DNA of 64,000 bases from Fibrobacteria bacterium (lineage in GTDB: Bacteria; Fibrobacterota; Fibrobacteria; UBA5070). A program made the translations under genes and the position numbers. A model generated the notes under the pieces. That model was given only the letters and a program-made list of their open reading frames with translations, ran no database searches and had not been told where the DNA came from. Location: assembly GCA_020633825.1 (NCBI GenBank), contig JACKCV010000003.1, positions 310,001-374,000 on the forward strand, written 5' to 3'. Shown piece by piece: positions 41,087-50,170 of this stretch (within the stretch, counting starts at the first letter, position 1; each line of letters begins with the position of its first letter).

Positions 41087-42339
41087 TCGAGCCCGGCCAG
41101 ACGGGTCATGCGCACCAAGGCGATGCGATTGCCGTCGAGAGCCAGCGCGGTCATCTCCCAGGCTCCGGCCTCGATGCTGTCGCCCACGTCGGGAATCCTC
41201 CCGGCCAGGGCCAGGAACAACCCCGCCAGGGTGTCGACCTCGACTCCCTCGGGTGGAGTGGGCAGAGGAGGTGCGTTGCGTCCGAGCCCGGAGCGGACCG
41301 TTTCCAGGTGCGCGTCGGCTTGCACCAGGTATTGTCCGCCCCCCACGACCTGCACGGCCGGAAGCTCTTCGTCGGATTCATCGCGAATTTCGCCGACGAT
41401 CAATTCCAGCGCGTCTTCCATGGTGACGATCCCCGACAGGGCGCCGTGCTCGTCGACCACCATGGCCATGTGGGCCTGGCGCAGCCTCAAGGTTCGCAGG
41501 AGATCGGGAACGCGCTGCGACTCCGGCACGAACACCGGGGAATGCAGGAGCGCCACCACGTCGCGCTGGGGGTCGGAGCCCAGGAGATCCTTGGCGTGCA
41601 GCACGCCCAGGACGTGGTCGAGGTCGTTGTCGAAGATGGGGAGTCGCGAGTACCCGGTTTCATGGATTCTCCGGGCGATGTCCTCCCGGGAGGTGAGGGC
41701 CGAAACCGCCTCGACCTGCAGACGCGGGGTGAGGATTTCGCGCACCCGACGTTCATCGAGATCGAGCGCCCCGCGGATGATGCGCTGCTCCACTTTCCCC
41801 TCCCCGGCGGGAGCCTCGGAGCGGGCATCGACGATGCGCGCCCGCTCGTCCTCGGTGAGGAAATCGAACCGTCCGTCCCATTTGAGGATCCGCTCCAGCA
41901 ACCGCCGCAATTTCACGATGGGCATCGCGAAGGGGAAGAAGAAGGGGGTCATCCATTCCTGGAGGTACAGGGAGTGCGGGAACAGCATTTCGGCCCGCAA
42001 CCTTCCCGCCAACCGCGGAAAGAAATCACCGAGCAGGTACAGCGCCAACAGCAGCGCCAATCCCGCCACCAGGCCCAACCACTGGACGGGAGGGCGATAG
42101 GGGAACAGGAAACTCCATCCTCCCAGGACGAACAGGAGAGTCCCCAGCGAACGACCCAGCGAGACCGTCACGGGAAAGGTGGGGTCGTCGAGACGTTTGC
42201 GCCCACGGCGCTCCAACCGCTCCCATCCCTCGGGGGCATGCCAGCCTTCGCGTCGCAGAAGACCGAGCACGGTCCGAACGGTGCTGAAATGCGCCGAAAG
42301 GAGCAATCCCGATACGATCAGGATTCCGGAGGAGATCAT
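41008..42339 (-). CDS. CNNM/CorC-like membrane protein with CBS pair, 443 aa
   Basis: Three to four N-terminal membrane segments (residues about 1-20, 65-85, 92-112 and 133-150), a linker with ARIVDARSEA, two CBS domains (about 205-325: ILTPRLQVEAVSALTSREDI, YSRLPIFDNDLDHVLGVLHAKDL, HMAMVVDEHGALSGIVTMEDALELIVGEI) and a C-terminal CorC_HlyC domain (VVGGGQYLVQADAHLE). Usually annotated hemolysin C/CorC, linked to Mg or Co efflux. The DUF21-type membrane core appears shorter than normal. ATGA overlap with ybeY, its standard neighbour. Confidence 0.85.
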   Translation of the reverse strand: MISSGILIVSGLLLSAHFSTVRTVLGLLRREGWHAPEGWERLERRGRKRLDDPTFPVTVSLGRSLGTLLFVLGGWSFLFPYRPPVQWLGLVAGLALLLALYLLGDFFPRLAGRLRAEMLFPHSLYLQEWMTPFFFPFAMPIVKLRRLLERILKWDGRFDFLTEDERARIVDARSEAPAGEGKVEQRIIRGALDLDERRVREILTPRLQVEAVSALTSREDIARRIHETGYSRLPIFDNDLDHVLGVLHAKDLLGSDPQRDVVALLHSPVFVPESQRVPDLLRTLRLRQAHMAMVVDEHGALSGIVTMEDALELIVGEIRDESDEELPAVQVVGGGQYLVQADAHLETVRSGLGRNAPPLPTPPEGVEVDTLAGLFLALAGRIPDVGDSIEAGAWEMTALALDGNRIALVRMTRLAGLDQVASSRPTDSEEGPPEDASPSTEPE

Positions 42340-42788
42340 TTCGACTCCGGCGGGTCGTATTGGTTTTCGAGGGCTCGCATGCGGCGGCGCTCCGGCGTGG
42401 TGCCGTGGTCGTAGCCGCACAGGTGGAGGCATCCGTGCACGATCAGGCGTCTCATTTCCCGGTGGAGGGAATGCCGGTATCGAGTGGCCTGCTCCGCAGC
42501 CAGGACGGGGTCGATGTACAGCTCGCCGAACAGGCCCGGTTCCTCGTAGGGAAAGGAAAGCACGTCGGTGGTCCGATCGAGCCCTCTCCACTGCAGATTC
42601 AGGGCCCGTTGGGCCTGGGGATCCTGGAAAATGATGTCGACGGGGCCGGTGGCGCCTTCGGCGCGAAGAACACCCATGGCCACGCGGCGCAGATCGGGCA
42701 AGTCGTCGATCCCCCACTTTCGTTGTCCGTGGAATCGCACCGAGGGGCGTTCCCGAACGGGGGTGGTCTGGTCGTGGCTCGAACTCAT
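42336..42788 (-). CDS. ybeY: Endoribonuclease YbeY, rRNA maturation factor
   Basis: Zinc-dependent RNase for 16S rRNA 3' maturation and quality control. Metal site LIVHGCLHLCGYDHGT (H-x3-H-x5-H type) near the C-terminus, and the family segment TTDVLSFPYEEPG before it. Start uncertain: ATG at 42788 (MSSSHDQTTPV) or ATG at 42833. Coupled to the CBS-protein gene. Usual neighbour pairing ybeY-corC supports the call. Confidence 0.92.
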   Translation of the reverse strand: MSSSHDQTTPVRERPSVRFHGQRKWGIDDLPDLRRVAMGVLRAEGATGPVDIIFQDPQAQRALNLQWRGLDRTTDVLSFPYEEPGLFGELYIDPVLAAEQATRYRHSLHREMRRLIVHGCLHLCGYDHGTTPERRRMRALENQYDPPESK

Positions 42789-42904
42789 CTCCCGGAAACC
42801 TACATCAACCCGGGAGGGGATGGCAGAATCCATTGCGCGAGCGATGGATTGGAGGTTCCCGCAATCGCTCCGCAGGTACTACGTTGCACAGCGTGATCGC
42901 TCTG

Positions 42905-43720
42905 ATGAAACTCCTGCCAAGGGTGGCCTTGTCCCGGCTCTTCGGTCGACTCGCTCGCATCGAATGGCCCGTGGTCTCGCACCTTTCCATCCAGTTGTTC
43001 CACTTCATCTTCCCGAGGATCGACCTTCCCGAGGCCTCGCGCAAGCGCCGAGGGGAGTATCGCTCGCTGCAGGATTTCTTCACCCGCAGCCTCGAGCCGG
43101 GAGCGCGTCCCATCGCCGACTCCCTGATGGTCTCCCCTTGCGACGGAGCCTTCGGGGCCAGCGGCCCCATCGAAAACCACACGGTCTTCCAGGCCAAGGG
43201 CGTCCCCTATTCCCTGGGGGAATTCCTGGGCGACTCCACCCTGGCCTCCACCTTCGAGGGCGGGGCGTTCTGCACCATCTACCTGGCTCCCTGGAACTAC
43301 CACCGCGTCCACCATCCCGTCGCGGGTCAATTGGTGCGCATCCGCCACATCGCCGGCGACCTCTGGCCGGTGAATCGTTCCGCCGTGGAAGGCATTCCCG
43401 GTCTGTTCGCGCGCAACGAGCGCACCTGGGCCGAAATCGAAACCGAACAGGGACGACTGATCGTGGTCCTGGTCGGTGCGTACAACGTGGGATCCATCCG
43501 GATGGTCGACGCCCCCCGATTGGGCAAGGAATCCTTCGGCGACTGGGTCAGCCCGGAGCCCAAGTCCGTCCAGCCCGGCGACGAGCTGGGGGTGTTCGAA
43601 ATGGGCTCCACCGTGGTGCTCATCCTGGATGAATCCCTGCGTCGCGCTTCCCTCGGGCCCTCGTGGCCCGATTCGCGCAAGGACGTGCGCATGGGAGCCA
43701 GCCTCTCCTTCCCCGGCTGA
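42905..43720 (+). CDS. psd: Phosphatidylserine decarboxylase, 271 aa
   Basis: Forms phosphatidylethanolamine. Motifs: RRGEYRSLQDFFTRSLEPGARPI, SPCDGAFGASGPI, FCTIYLAPWNYHRVHHPVAG (catalytic His pair) and self-cleavage site FEMGSTVVLILD, where MGST replaces the usual LGST; Ser becomes the pyruvoyl group. Start taken as ATG MKLLPRVAL; an in-frame TTG seven codons upstream is an alternative (HSVIALMKLL). Divergent from ybeY. No phosphatidylserine synthase nearby. Confidence 0.92.
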   Translation: MKLLPRVALSRLFGRLARIEWPVVSHLSIQLFHFIFPRIDLPEASRKRRGEYRSLQDFFTRSLEPGARPIADSLMVSPCDGAFGASGPIENHTVFQAKGVPYSLGEFLGDSTLASTFEGGAFCTIYLAPWNYHRVHHPVAGQLVRIRHIAGDLWPVNRSAVEGIPGLFARNERTWAEIETEQGRLIVVLVGAYNVGSIRMVDAPRLGKESFGDWVSPEPKSVQPGDELGVFEMGSTVVLILDESLRRASLGPSWPDSRKDVRMGASLSFPG

Positions 43721-43766
43721 GGGCCCCACGGCCACCGCGATCCTTTCCCTCGGGCGGTTCGCCGAG

Positions 43767-44516
43767 TTGGTGGCCGATCCCGCCGACCCGCGCATCGAGG
43801 CCTGGGCGAGCCATCCCTCCCGCTCGCCCCAGCTGGCCCTCCTGGCCGCCACCCTTGGACAAGACCTGACCCCTCCCGCCCTCGCGCGCTTGTTGCGGGA
43901 CCTGCATGCGGTGTTGGGACCCGACCTGATCCAACCGTGGCGCCGCCCCATGGACGATGTGCGCCGAGCCTGCGCACTCCCGTGGCTGGCCGCCTGGCCC
44001 CATGCGCCCCTCCTGGCCGGATGGGTCGTCGCCTGCGGGGATTTCCTGCGTGCCCATCCCGACCCCTCCGCGTGGAGCGAAAACTGGCCGCGTCCCACCG
44101 ATTTCGTGCGCGAGATCGCCCAACGGATCCCCTGGATGGGACGACGCTCCCCGGAACGGGTGAAGGCTTGGCGCCTGGCCCGGTGGCTGGTGCGCGGCGA
44201 AGGCCTGGAGGCACCCTTGTGGCCAGGTTCCTCCCTCCAATCCTTGAGGATCCCCCATCCCGTGGTGGCCACGCCTCTGGGTTGGCTCGGGCTTCTTCCG
44301 GCGGGCTGGGAGGGGCGTACCTCGCGGGAACGCCAGGAATGGACCGATTCCTTGGCCTCCTCGCTGCGGCCCCACGATCCCGCGTCGTTGTGGGTCCCGC
44401 TGGAAACCATCCTGCGCCGAGGGCGCCTCGACCACGCCTGCGCCGAACGGATCGGTGGCTGCGAACGCTGCCCTCTCCGGTCCCCCTGCAAGGGGGATTC
44501 CGCGCAGCGGACCTGA
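43767..44516 (+). CDS. HhH-GPD/endonuclease III-like [4Fe-4S] protein (DUF2400/TIGR02757-like)
   Basis: The C-terminus carries CAERIGGCERCPLRSPC, spacing C-x6-C-x2-C-x5-C, the exact loop of endonuclease III-type iron-sulfur clusters. Upstream parts (SPERVKAWRLARWLVRG, IPHPVVATPLGWLGLLP, LRPHDPASLWVPLETILRRG) resemble the DUF2400 protein group with an HhH-like fold; a catalytic Lys/Asp pair is not certain. No ATG exists at the gene start: the family-like sequence ILSLGRFAELVADP precedes the first TTG/GTG (43767/43770), so the real start may be further up, perhaps a rare codon read by coupling with psd. Function uncertain; DNA/RNA base repair is the likeliest area. Confidence 0.68.
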   Translation: MVADPADPRIEAWASHPSRSPQLALLAATLGQDLTPPALARLLRDLHAVLGPDLIQPWRRPMDDVRRACALPWLAAWPHAPLLAGWVVACGDFLRAHPDPSAWSENWPRPTDFVREIAQRIPWMGRRSPERVKAWRLARWLVRGEGLEAPLWPGSSLQSLRIPHPVVATPLGWLGLLPAGWEGRTSRERQEWTDSLASSLRPHDPASLWVPLETILRRGRLDHACAERIGGCERCPLRSPCKGDSAQRT

Positions 44517-44523
44517 TCGCCGC

Positions 44524-44544
44524 CCTCCCCTCCCATGGGGGAGG
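44524..44544. terminator. Hairpin between convergent genes
   Basis: CCTCCCC-TCCCATG-GGGGAGG, 7-bp stem in the 39-bp gap between the Fe-S protein gene and hisC. No T-run. May end both transcripts. Confidence 0.4.
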
Positions 44545-44555
44545 CTCGCCGGCCG

Positions 44556-45668
44556 TCAGGTCGATTCGGGCGGAATCGACTCCAGGACCGTCCGCAACTC
44601 CTGGAGGAGCCGCCGGTTCTGGGAAGGTTTGCCGACCGTGATGCGGATCGCCTGCGGGAATCCGAACGACCCGGTGGCGCGCAGGATCACACCGCGCTGC
44701 ATCATGGCCTTCATCACCGCGGCGGCGTCGCGCCCGATCGGGCAGAACACGAAGTTCCCCTCGGTGGGCACCGGCTTGAGGCCGAGGTCGCGCAGTCCGC
44801 GCATCAGTTGGATCTTGCCCTTGCGGTTGGTCTCGAGGCTCTTCAGGACGTGGCCGCGGTCGGAAAGGGCGGCGAGGGCCGCGGCTTGCGCCGGCCCGTT
44901 CACGTTGAAGGGGGCCTTCACGCGGCGCACCGATGCGACAATTTCCGTCGAGGCGACCATGTACCCGACGCGGGCGGCCGCCAGTCCGTGGATCTTGGAG
45001 AAGGTCCGGGTGACGACGAGATTGGGGTGCGCGGCCAGGAGTTCGCGGGCCTGCACGGGATCGGTCTCGACGTATTCCGCGTAGGCCTGGTCGAGGACCA
45101 CCAGGGTGCTCGCCGGAACCTGCCGGAGGAAGGAGGCCAGCGCTTCGTGCCCGTGGTGCGTGCCCGTGGGATTGTTCGGGTTGCACAGGAAGACCGCGGA
45201 GATGCCTTCGATGCGTTCCAGGAATCCCGCGAGGTCGTAGTGGTATCCCGACATCGGGACGATCTCGACCTGGGCGCCCACGACCTTGGAAGCGAATCCG
45301 TATTCGGAGAAGGTGTGCTCCGACACCAGGACGCGGCGCCCGGGACCGAGGAACGCCTGGGCCAGCAACACGAAGATCTCGTCGGAACCGTTGCCGACCA
45401 GGATGCCCTCCGCGGGCCAGTCCCACATGCGCGACAGCTCGGGAAGCAAGGGCGCGGCCAGACCATCGGGATAGACCGCCATGGAACGGGCGGCATCGGC
45501 CAGGGCCCGGATGGCGGCCTTGCCCGGACCGAGGGGGTTCTCGTTGGATGCGAGCTTCAGGATGTCCTGGATCCCGAACTCCGCCCGCACGGATTCGATG
45601 GATCTTCCCGCGACGTAGACCGGCAAGGTCTCGACCACGGGACTTGGAACAATGGGACTCGACGCCAT
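44556..45668 (-). CDS. hisC: Histidinol-phosphate aminotransferase, 370 aa
   Basis: PLP enzyme of fold type I. Seen: LASNENPLGPGKAAIRAL, YPDGLAAPLL, LVGNGSDEIFVLLAQAFLGPG, VFLCNPNNPTGT, LVVLDQAYAEYV and the PLP Lys in VTRTFSKIHGLAAARVGYM. C-terminal RVTVG-type motif is IRITVGKPSQNRRLL. MASSPIVPSP has GAGG 5 bases upstream; a frame extending 15 codons further would run into tRNA-Ser and is rejected. Transcribed after the tRNA; no other his genes in the window. Confidence 0.92.
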   Translation of the reverse strand: MASSPIVPSPVVETLPVYVAGRSIESVRAEFGIQDILKLASNENPLGPGKAAIRALADAARSMAVYPDGLAAPLLPELSRMWDWPAEGILVGNGSDEIFVLLAQAFLGPGRRVLVSEHTFSEYGFASKVVGAQVEIVPMSGYHYDLAGFLERIEGISAVFLCNPNNPTGTHHGHEALASFLRQVPASTLVVLDQAYAEYVETDPVQARELLAAHPNLVVTRTFSKIHGLAAARVGYMVASTEIVASVRRVKAPFNVNGPAQAAALAALSDRGHVLKSLETNRKGKIQLMRGLRDLGLKPVPTEGNFVFCPIGRDAAAVMKAMMQRGVILRATGSFGFPQAIRITVGKPSQNRRLLQELRTVLESIPPEST

Positions 45669-45688
45669 GCGAACCTCGATGGAGAGAG

Positions 45689-45771
45689 CGGAGGGGGTGG
45701 GATTCGAACCCACAAGTCCTTTCGGACGGCGGTTTTCAAGACCGCTGACTTAGCCGTTAGCCTACCCCTCC
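45689..45771 (-). tRNA. tRNA-Ser (TGA anticodon)
   Basis: 83 nt with a class II variable arm (CGTCCGAAAGGACTT). Acceptor GGAGGGG/CCCCTCC, anticodon stem GCGGT/ACCGC with loop CTTGAAA, T-arm GTGGGTTCGAATCCCAC, discriminator G. CCA not encoded. Lies 20 bp upstream of hisC. Confidence 0.96.
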
Positions 45772-45782
45772 GGGGGAAGACA

Positions 45783-45811
45783 AAGGTACGTCGAACCCTC
45801 CATCCCGTCAG
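45783..45811 (-). promoter_or_regulatory. Candidate promoter of tRNA-Ser
   Basis: CTGACG (45811-45806), 17-bp spacer, TACCTT (45788-45783); the -10 ends 12 bases before the mature tRNA. Reasonable sigma70 fit. Confidence 0.5.
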
Positions 45812-45832
45812 ATGGAAGGGGCCCGGCGAACC

Positions 45833-46594
45833 TCAGCCCCGGGAAATCCCCAGGGCCCGAGGCTCCGGGAGGACTCCCCCCTCCTGTTGCGCCCAAGCGG
45901 CGCAGACACCGTGCACGCGATCCACCCCGCCGTGCAGGCAGGCGGCGGCACACGCGGAAAGGGTGGCGCCCGTGGTCAGGACATCGTCCACCAGGACGGG
46001 GATCGAGGAGGCGGAGAATCGGGGACCCGGGACGAAGGTGGCGGCCAGGGCCCGGCGCCGATCTTCCCCACCCCTGCGGGTCTGGCTGCCTCGGAAGGTC
46101 TTGCGCGACAGGAAGGCCGGCTCGACCCGAATGCCCCAACGTTTCGACAGTTCCCGGGCGAGAAGTTCCGCCTGGTTGTAGCCCCGCTCGCGACGACGCG
46201 CCGCCGTCAGGGGAACCGGGACCAGGACCACCTCGGGCCCCGTTTCCGGAGGAGCGAGCCGGGCGATCCATTCGGCCAGGTCGAAGGCCGCGACCTTGGA
46301 ACCACGGTACTTCAGATCGTGGATCAGGTGCCGAGCCCCGCCTTCCAGGAGAGTTCCCGCGAGGATCTCGGAGATTCCTTCGACGGCGTCGGGTCGGACC
46401 AGCGGTGCGCGAAATCCGTCGTCACGGCAGACCGTGCACAAGGCGGCGCGATCCCGCGCCAGCCCCCCGCACCCCGCGCAGACGCGTGGGGCCAGCAGAT
46501 CGAGACTCCATCGGGCGAGGGATCTCACCCCTCGAATCCAACGCCCTGCGGCTCGGCGTTCGCCGTTTCGATCGCCCGCCGGGGCGGAGGTCAT
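45833..46594 (-). CDS. comF: ComF-family phosphoribosyltransferase-like protein, 253 aa
   Basis: N-terminal zinc ribbon with two CxxC pairs (PRVCAGCGGLA ... ALCTVCRDDG, about residues 35-60) and a PRTase fold: HDLKYRGSK, VPVPLTAARRRERGYNQAELLA and the PRPP loop VLVDDVLTTGATLSACA. ComF is needed for DNA uptake in competent bacteria; here it may serve competence or purine salvage. It overlaps rodA as ATGA, an unusual partner, so it is expressed with the elongasome. Confidence 0.9.
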   Translation of the reverse strand: MTSAPAGDRNGERRAAGRWIRGVRSLARWSLDLLAPRVCAGCGGLARDRAALCTVCRDDGFRAPLVRPDAVEGISEILAGTLLEGGARHLIHDLKYRGSKVAAFDLAEWIARLAPPETGPEVVLVPVPLTAARRRERGYNQAELLARELSKRWGIRVEPAFLSRKTFRGSQTRRGGEDRRRALAATFVPGPRFSASSIPVLVDDVLTTGATLSACAAACLHGGVDRVHGVCAAWAQQEGGVLPEPRALGISRG

Positions 46595-47814
46595 TCCGCA
46601 TCCCCGAGCCGGATGTGCAACAGGAACCCGACCAGGATGAAACAGGTGATCACGAAACTTCCGCCGTAGGAGAGGAAGGGCAAAGGAAGACCCGTCACGG
46701 GCATCAGACCGAGGGTCATGCTCACGTTCACCAGGATGTGGAAGGAGAAGATGGCCACCGCCCCGACCGTGACCAGGTTGGAGAACCGGTCGGAGTAGTC
46801 GAAGCACAACCAGAGGGCACGGATGAGGAAGGCCAGGAACAACCCCAGGACCACCAGGCACCCCACCAGTCCGAATTGCTCGGCGAGCACCGAAAAGATG
46901 AAGTCGGTATGTTCCTCCGGGAGGAACTGCAGATTGCTCTGACTCCCTTGGCCATATCCTTTTCCGGTCAACCCTCCCGACCCGATGGCGATCTGGGATT
47001 GGATCACCTGGTAGCCGGCCCCGGACGGATCCCTCATGGGATCGAGGAAGGTTTCGATCCGGGATCGCTGGTGCGGCTTGAGGACCGAACTCCAGGCGAT
47101 CTGCGAGACCAGCCCCGCCGAGATGATGAGGATGCCGAAGATCGCCGCGATCCGCCCCGGGATGGCTCGATCCTTCCACAACCACAGCAGAAGGCCCCAG
47201 GAGACGACATTGAAAATGGCCCACCAGGTGAATTGGAAGGAAAGCACCACCGAAGCCAAGGGGCTGATGAGGATGAGCAGTTCCACCAAGCGAAACCCCG
47301 ACCAGTACATCAGGACGAAGAACACGCACGCCACGGAGAGTGCCGTGGACAGGTTGGGCTGTTTCAGGATCAGCAGGAACGGGATGGCGAACATCACCAG
47401 AGGCAGGATGATCGGCTTCAAGTTGGAAAGGTTCACCCGCCGATCGGCGAAGACCCGCGCCAAGGCCAGAAGGACCCCCAGCTTGGCGAATTCCGAAGGC
47501 TGGAAGTGGAAACCTCCCAGGGCGAACCATCGCTCCGCGCCTTTGGCCGCCACCGAGGTGAACAGCAGCGGCGCCATCAGGATTCCGTAGAGGGGATAGG
47601 CGGCATGGTACCAGAATCGACGAGGAAGCACGGTGACTCCCACCATCGCCCCCAGCCCCAGGGCCTGCCAGACCAGTTGCTTCTTCCAGTAGATCGCCTC
47701 GCCGTTTCCATGGTGGATCGAAAACAGCAAGGTGACCGAGATCCCGCACAGGGCGATCACCACCAGGAACAGGAACGCGTCGAAGCGCCCCTTCAAATCG
47801 ACATCGCGCGTCAT
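46591..47814 (-). CDS. rodA: Rod-shape peptidoglycan glycosyltransferase RodA, 407 aa
   Basis: SEDS-family polymerase of the elongasome. Ten hydrophobic segments; family motifs AERWFALGGFHFQPSEFAKLG (with GxxxxQPSE), FLLILKQPNLSTALSV (KQPDLGTA-type), SGGLTGKGYGQGSQS, LPEEHTDFIFSVLAEQFG and PLPFLSYGGSFVI near the end. Partner PBP2 is encoded just before it with an ATGA overlap. Confidence 0.95.
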   Translation of the reverse strand: MTRDVDLKGRFDAFLFLVVIALCGISVTLLFSIHHGNGEAIYWKKQLVWQALGLGAMVGVTVLPRRFWYHAAYPLYGILMAPLLFTSVAAKGAERWFALGGFHFQPSEFAKLGVLLALARVFADRRVNLSNLKPIILPLVMFAIPFLLILKQPNLSTALSVACVFFVLMYWSGFRLVELLILISPLASVVLSFQFTWWAIFNVVSWGLLLWLWKDRAIPGRIAAIFGILIISAGLVSQIAWSSVLKPHQRSRIETFLDPMRDPSGAGYQVIQSQIAIGSGGLTGKGYGQGSQSNLQFLPEEHTDFIFSVLAEQFGLVGCLVVLGLFLAFLIRALWLCFDYSDRFSNLVTVGAVAIFSFHILVNVSMTLGLMPVTGLPLPFLSYGGSFVITCFILVGFLLHIRLGDAE

Positions 47815-49679
47815 CGTGCGCCCACCTTTTCGATCGGGGGTGGCATGCGTCCCGTCTTGATCGCCCAGGCCTTCAGGACCTTTCCGGCGATCGGCGCCGC
47901 CACGGAGCCGCCGTGGCCCGCGTTCTCGACGATCACTCCGATCGCGATCTGCGGGGAGTCCACCGGTGCGGCCGCCACGAACAAGGCGTGCGTGAGTTCC
48001 CCGTGCGGGTTTTCGGCCGAGCCGGTCTTTCCACCAACCCGGATGCCGGGAAGTCGAGCGGCCCGTCCCGTTCCTCGCATCCCGTTGACGACCGAATCCA
48101 GGTCGTGACGGATGAATTGGATCTGCTCGCTCGTGAAGGGCAGATCGTGGAGGATTTCGGGAGTCGGGACCATGACCGGAACCGGATTGTCGTTTTCCAG
48201 CACGGCCTGGCGCAGATGCGGGCGCATCACGTGCTTTCCGTTCGCCACGCCACCGATCATGGTCGCCAATTGCAGCGGAGTGACCAGTTCCCCCTGCCCG
48301 ATGGCAAGGTTCAGGATCAGGCCGCGCGCCCATTTCCAGCCCAACTTCTTGTGCCGCTTCTCATGGGCGGCGGAATCCACGAGGTATCCCGATTTCTCGT
48401 TGGGCAAATCGATTCCCGTCTTCTCCCCCAGTCCCAGCGCGGAGGCGGTCTGGTTGATCCAAGGCATGTCGACAAGCAGCCCGAGCTGGTAGTAGTAGAC
48501 GTCGCAGCTTTGCGTGAGGGCGCCATTCATGTTGAGGTGCCCATGCCCTCTGGCATCCCAGCAGCGCTGATAGCGGTTCCCGAATCGGAATCCACCGGTG
48601 CAGGCCGCGGGGAAGTGCTGCCGATACTGGACCTTGCCGGAGGACAGTCCCGCCAGGGAGGAAATGATCTTGAAGGTGGAACCGGGTTCGTAGGTCCCTT
48701 GGATGGCTCGGTTGTTGAGAGGGCGGCGGGAATCCATGGCCAATCGGGCCCATTCCTTGGCACGACGCCGATCGGGGAGGGAAAAGATGTTCGGATCGAT
48801 CCGTGGCGAACTCGCCATCGCCAAGACTTCGCCCGTGCGAGGATCGAGGGCCACCAGCGAGCCGTTCACACTGTCGGAGAGGGCCTGCTCGGCCACCAAC
48901 TGCAGATCGAGATCCAAGGTGGTGCGGACATGGAATCCAGGCACGGGTTCCCTGCGGGGCATGTTCTCGGGTACCCCCACCACGCGCCCCTTGGCATCCA
49001 CCTCGATGTAGCGCACACCATCGGACCCGCGCAACACGTCTTCGTATTCCTCTTCCAACCCCATGCGTCCGATCAGATCCCCCATGCGATACCCTTGGAG
49101 AGCCATGCTGTCGAGCATCTTCTCCGGGATTTCCCCGGTATACCCCAGGACGTGACCGGCCAGGGTCCCATGCGGGTATTCCCTCCGCATCGCGACCTCC
49201 TGGATCACCCCGGGAAGCTGGTACTGGTGTTCCGAGAACAGGGCGATTTCCTCCGGGCTCGCATCCTCCAGAAGGATGGGATGCTGGGAAGGACTCAAGC
49301 GTGCCTGTCGAAAGAGCTTCCGAACTTGGACACTGTCGAAGAGGGCGCTCCCATCCGTATCACGAAACAGGGTCAAACGCTTGAGGAGCTCGGTTTCATG
49401 GCCGCGGATCACGGCCGGATCGAAGACCAAGTTCCGGCTGGGTCGATTCTGGACCAATGGCCGACCTTCGCGATCGAGCAGAAGGCCGCGCGGCGCCTGA
49501 ATATTGTCTTCGCGGAGACGATTGGCCTCGGAAACGGCGAGATGTTCGTCCCCTTCGACGACTTGCAGAAGCACCAACCGCCCGACCGGGACCAGCATGG
49601 CCAGGCCCAGCAGGATGATCATCACCCAAGTGCGTTCATTCCGTTCGATCTGATCCGATTGGCCTGAAGCCGTGATCAC
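47811..49679 (-). CDS. mrdA: Penicillin-binding protein 2 (elongasome transpeptidase), 622 aa
   Basis: Single N-terminal anchor (MIILLGLAMLVPVGRLVLL), PBP dimer domain with NIQAPRGLLLDREGRPL, and a class B transpeptidase domain with SxxK in YEPGSTFKIISSL, SxN-type TQSCDVYYYQLG and KTGS in RVGGKTGSAENP. Start is GTG at 49679, overlapping the mreD stop as GTGA and adding a short cytoplasmic tail before the anchor. Normal length. It cross-links peptidoglycan made by RodA. Confidence 0.94.
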   Translation of the reverse strand: MITASGQSDQIERNERTWVMIILLGLAMLVPVGRLVLLQVVEGDEHLAVSEANRLREDNIQAPRGLLLDREGRPLVQNRPSRNLVFDPAVIRGHETELLKRLTLFRDTDGSALFDSVQVRKLFRQARLSPSQHPILLEDASPEEIALFSEHQYQLPGVIQEVAMRREYPHGTLAGHVLGYTGEIPEKMLDSMALQGYRMGDLIGRMGLEEEYEDVLRGSDGVRYIEVDAKGRVVGVPENMPRREPVPGFHVRTTLDLDLQLVAEQALSDSVNGSLVALDPRTGEVLAMASSPRIDPNIFSLPDRRRAKEWARLAMDSRRPLNNRAIQGTYEPGSTFKIISSLAGLSSGKVQYRQHFPAACTGGFRFGNRYQRCWDARGHGHLNMNGALTQSCDVYYYQLGLLVDMPWINQTASALGLGEKTGIDLPNEKSGYLVDSAAHEKRHKKLGWKWARGLILNLAIGQGELVTPLQLATMIGGVANGKHVMRPHLRQAVLENDNPVPVMVPTPEILHDLPFTSEQIQFIRHDLDSVVNGMRGTGRAARLPGIRVGGKTGSAENPHGELTHALFVAAAPVDSPQIAIGVIVENAGHGGSVAAPIAGKVLKAWAIKTGRMPPPIEKVGAR

Positions 49680-50170
49680 CAGCGCCGTTCCCTGCGAACC
49701 GGGGGCCGGAGTGCATAGATCGCCGCCCCCACCATCATGGTGTAGAGGGCCGAGGGAGCGGAAATGCGCAAGAGGAAGCTCGGGAGGTCCTGGAATTGAT
49801 GGTGCCCCATCAGGAACCAGAGCGAATCGTGCAGCAAGCATCCCAGGCCGAGGATCAGGACCCGGGTGGAATACTCCGTGTGCACGTGCTTTTCATCGAA
49901 GAAGCCGGCGATCCATCCGAGCACGGCCAAGGCCAGCACGTACGCTCCGGGGACCCCTTGCTGGTACACGTCGAAAACCAGGCCGATCGCGAAGCCGACC
50001 CAGATCCCCGCGAAACTTCCGTTCCGGATCGAGAACAGGACGAACAACGCGAGAAGAAACGAGGGTTGGAATCCGAGAATCGCCAGCTTCGGTCCGATGA
50101 GAATTTGGAACGGGACCGCCAAGGCGACCCAAACCATGCGACGGAAGACGCTCGCCACCCCTTCGGTCAC
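49676..50170 (-). CDS. mreD: Rod-shape-determining protein MreD, 164 aa
   Basis: Small inner-membrane protein with five to six hydrophobic segments (VWVALAVPFQILIG, FLLALFVLFSI, IGLVFDVYQQGVPGAYVLALAVLG, LILGLGCLLHDSLWFL). Weak sequence conservation but GLVFDV-type motif and location between mreC and mrdA are diagnostic. GTG start overlapping mreC stop (GTGA). Confidence 0.9.
   Translation of the reverse strand: MTEGVASVFRRMVWVALAVPFQILIGPKLAILGFQPSFLLALFVLFSIRNGSFAGIWVGFAIGLVFDVYQQGVPGAYVLALAVLGWIAGFFDEKHVHTEYSTRVLILGLGCLLHDSLWFLMGHHQFQDLPSFLLRISAPSALYTMMVGAAIYALRPPVRRERRW

Noticed and set aside
45669..45713. 15-codon N-terminal extension of HisC
   Set aside because: It translates the T-arm of tRNA-Ser; the ATG at 45668 has a proper SD.
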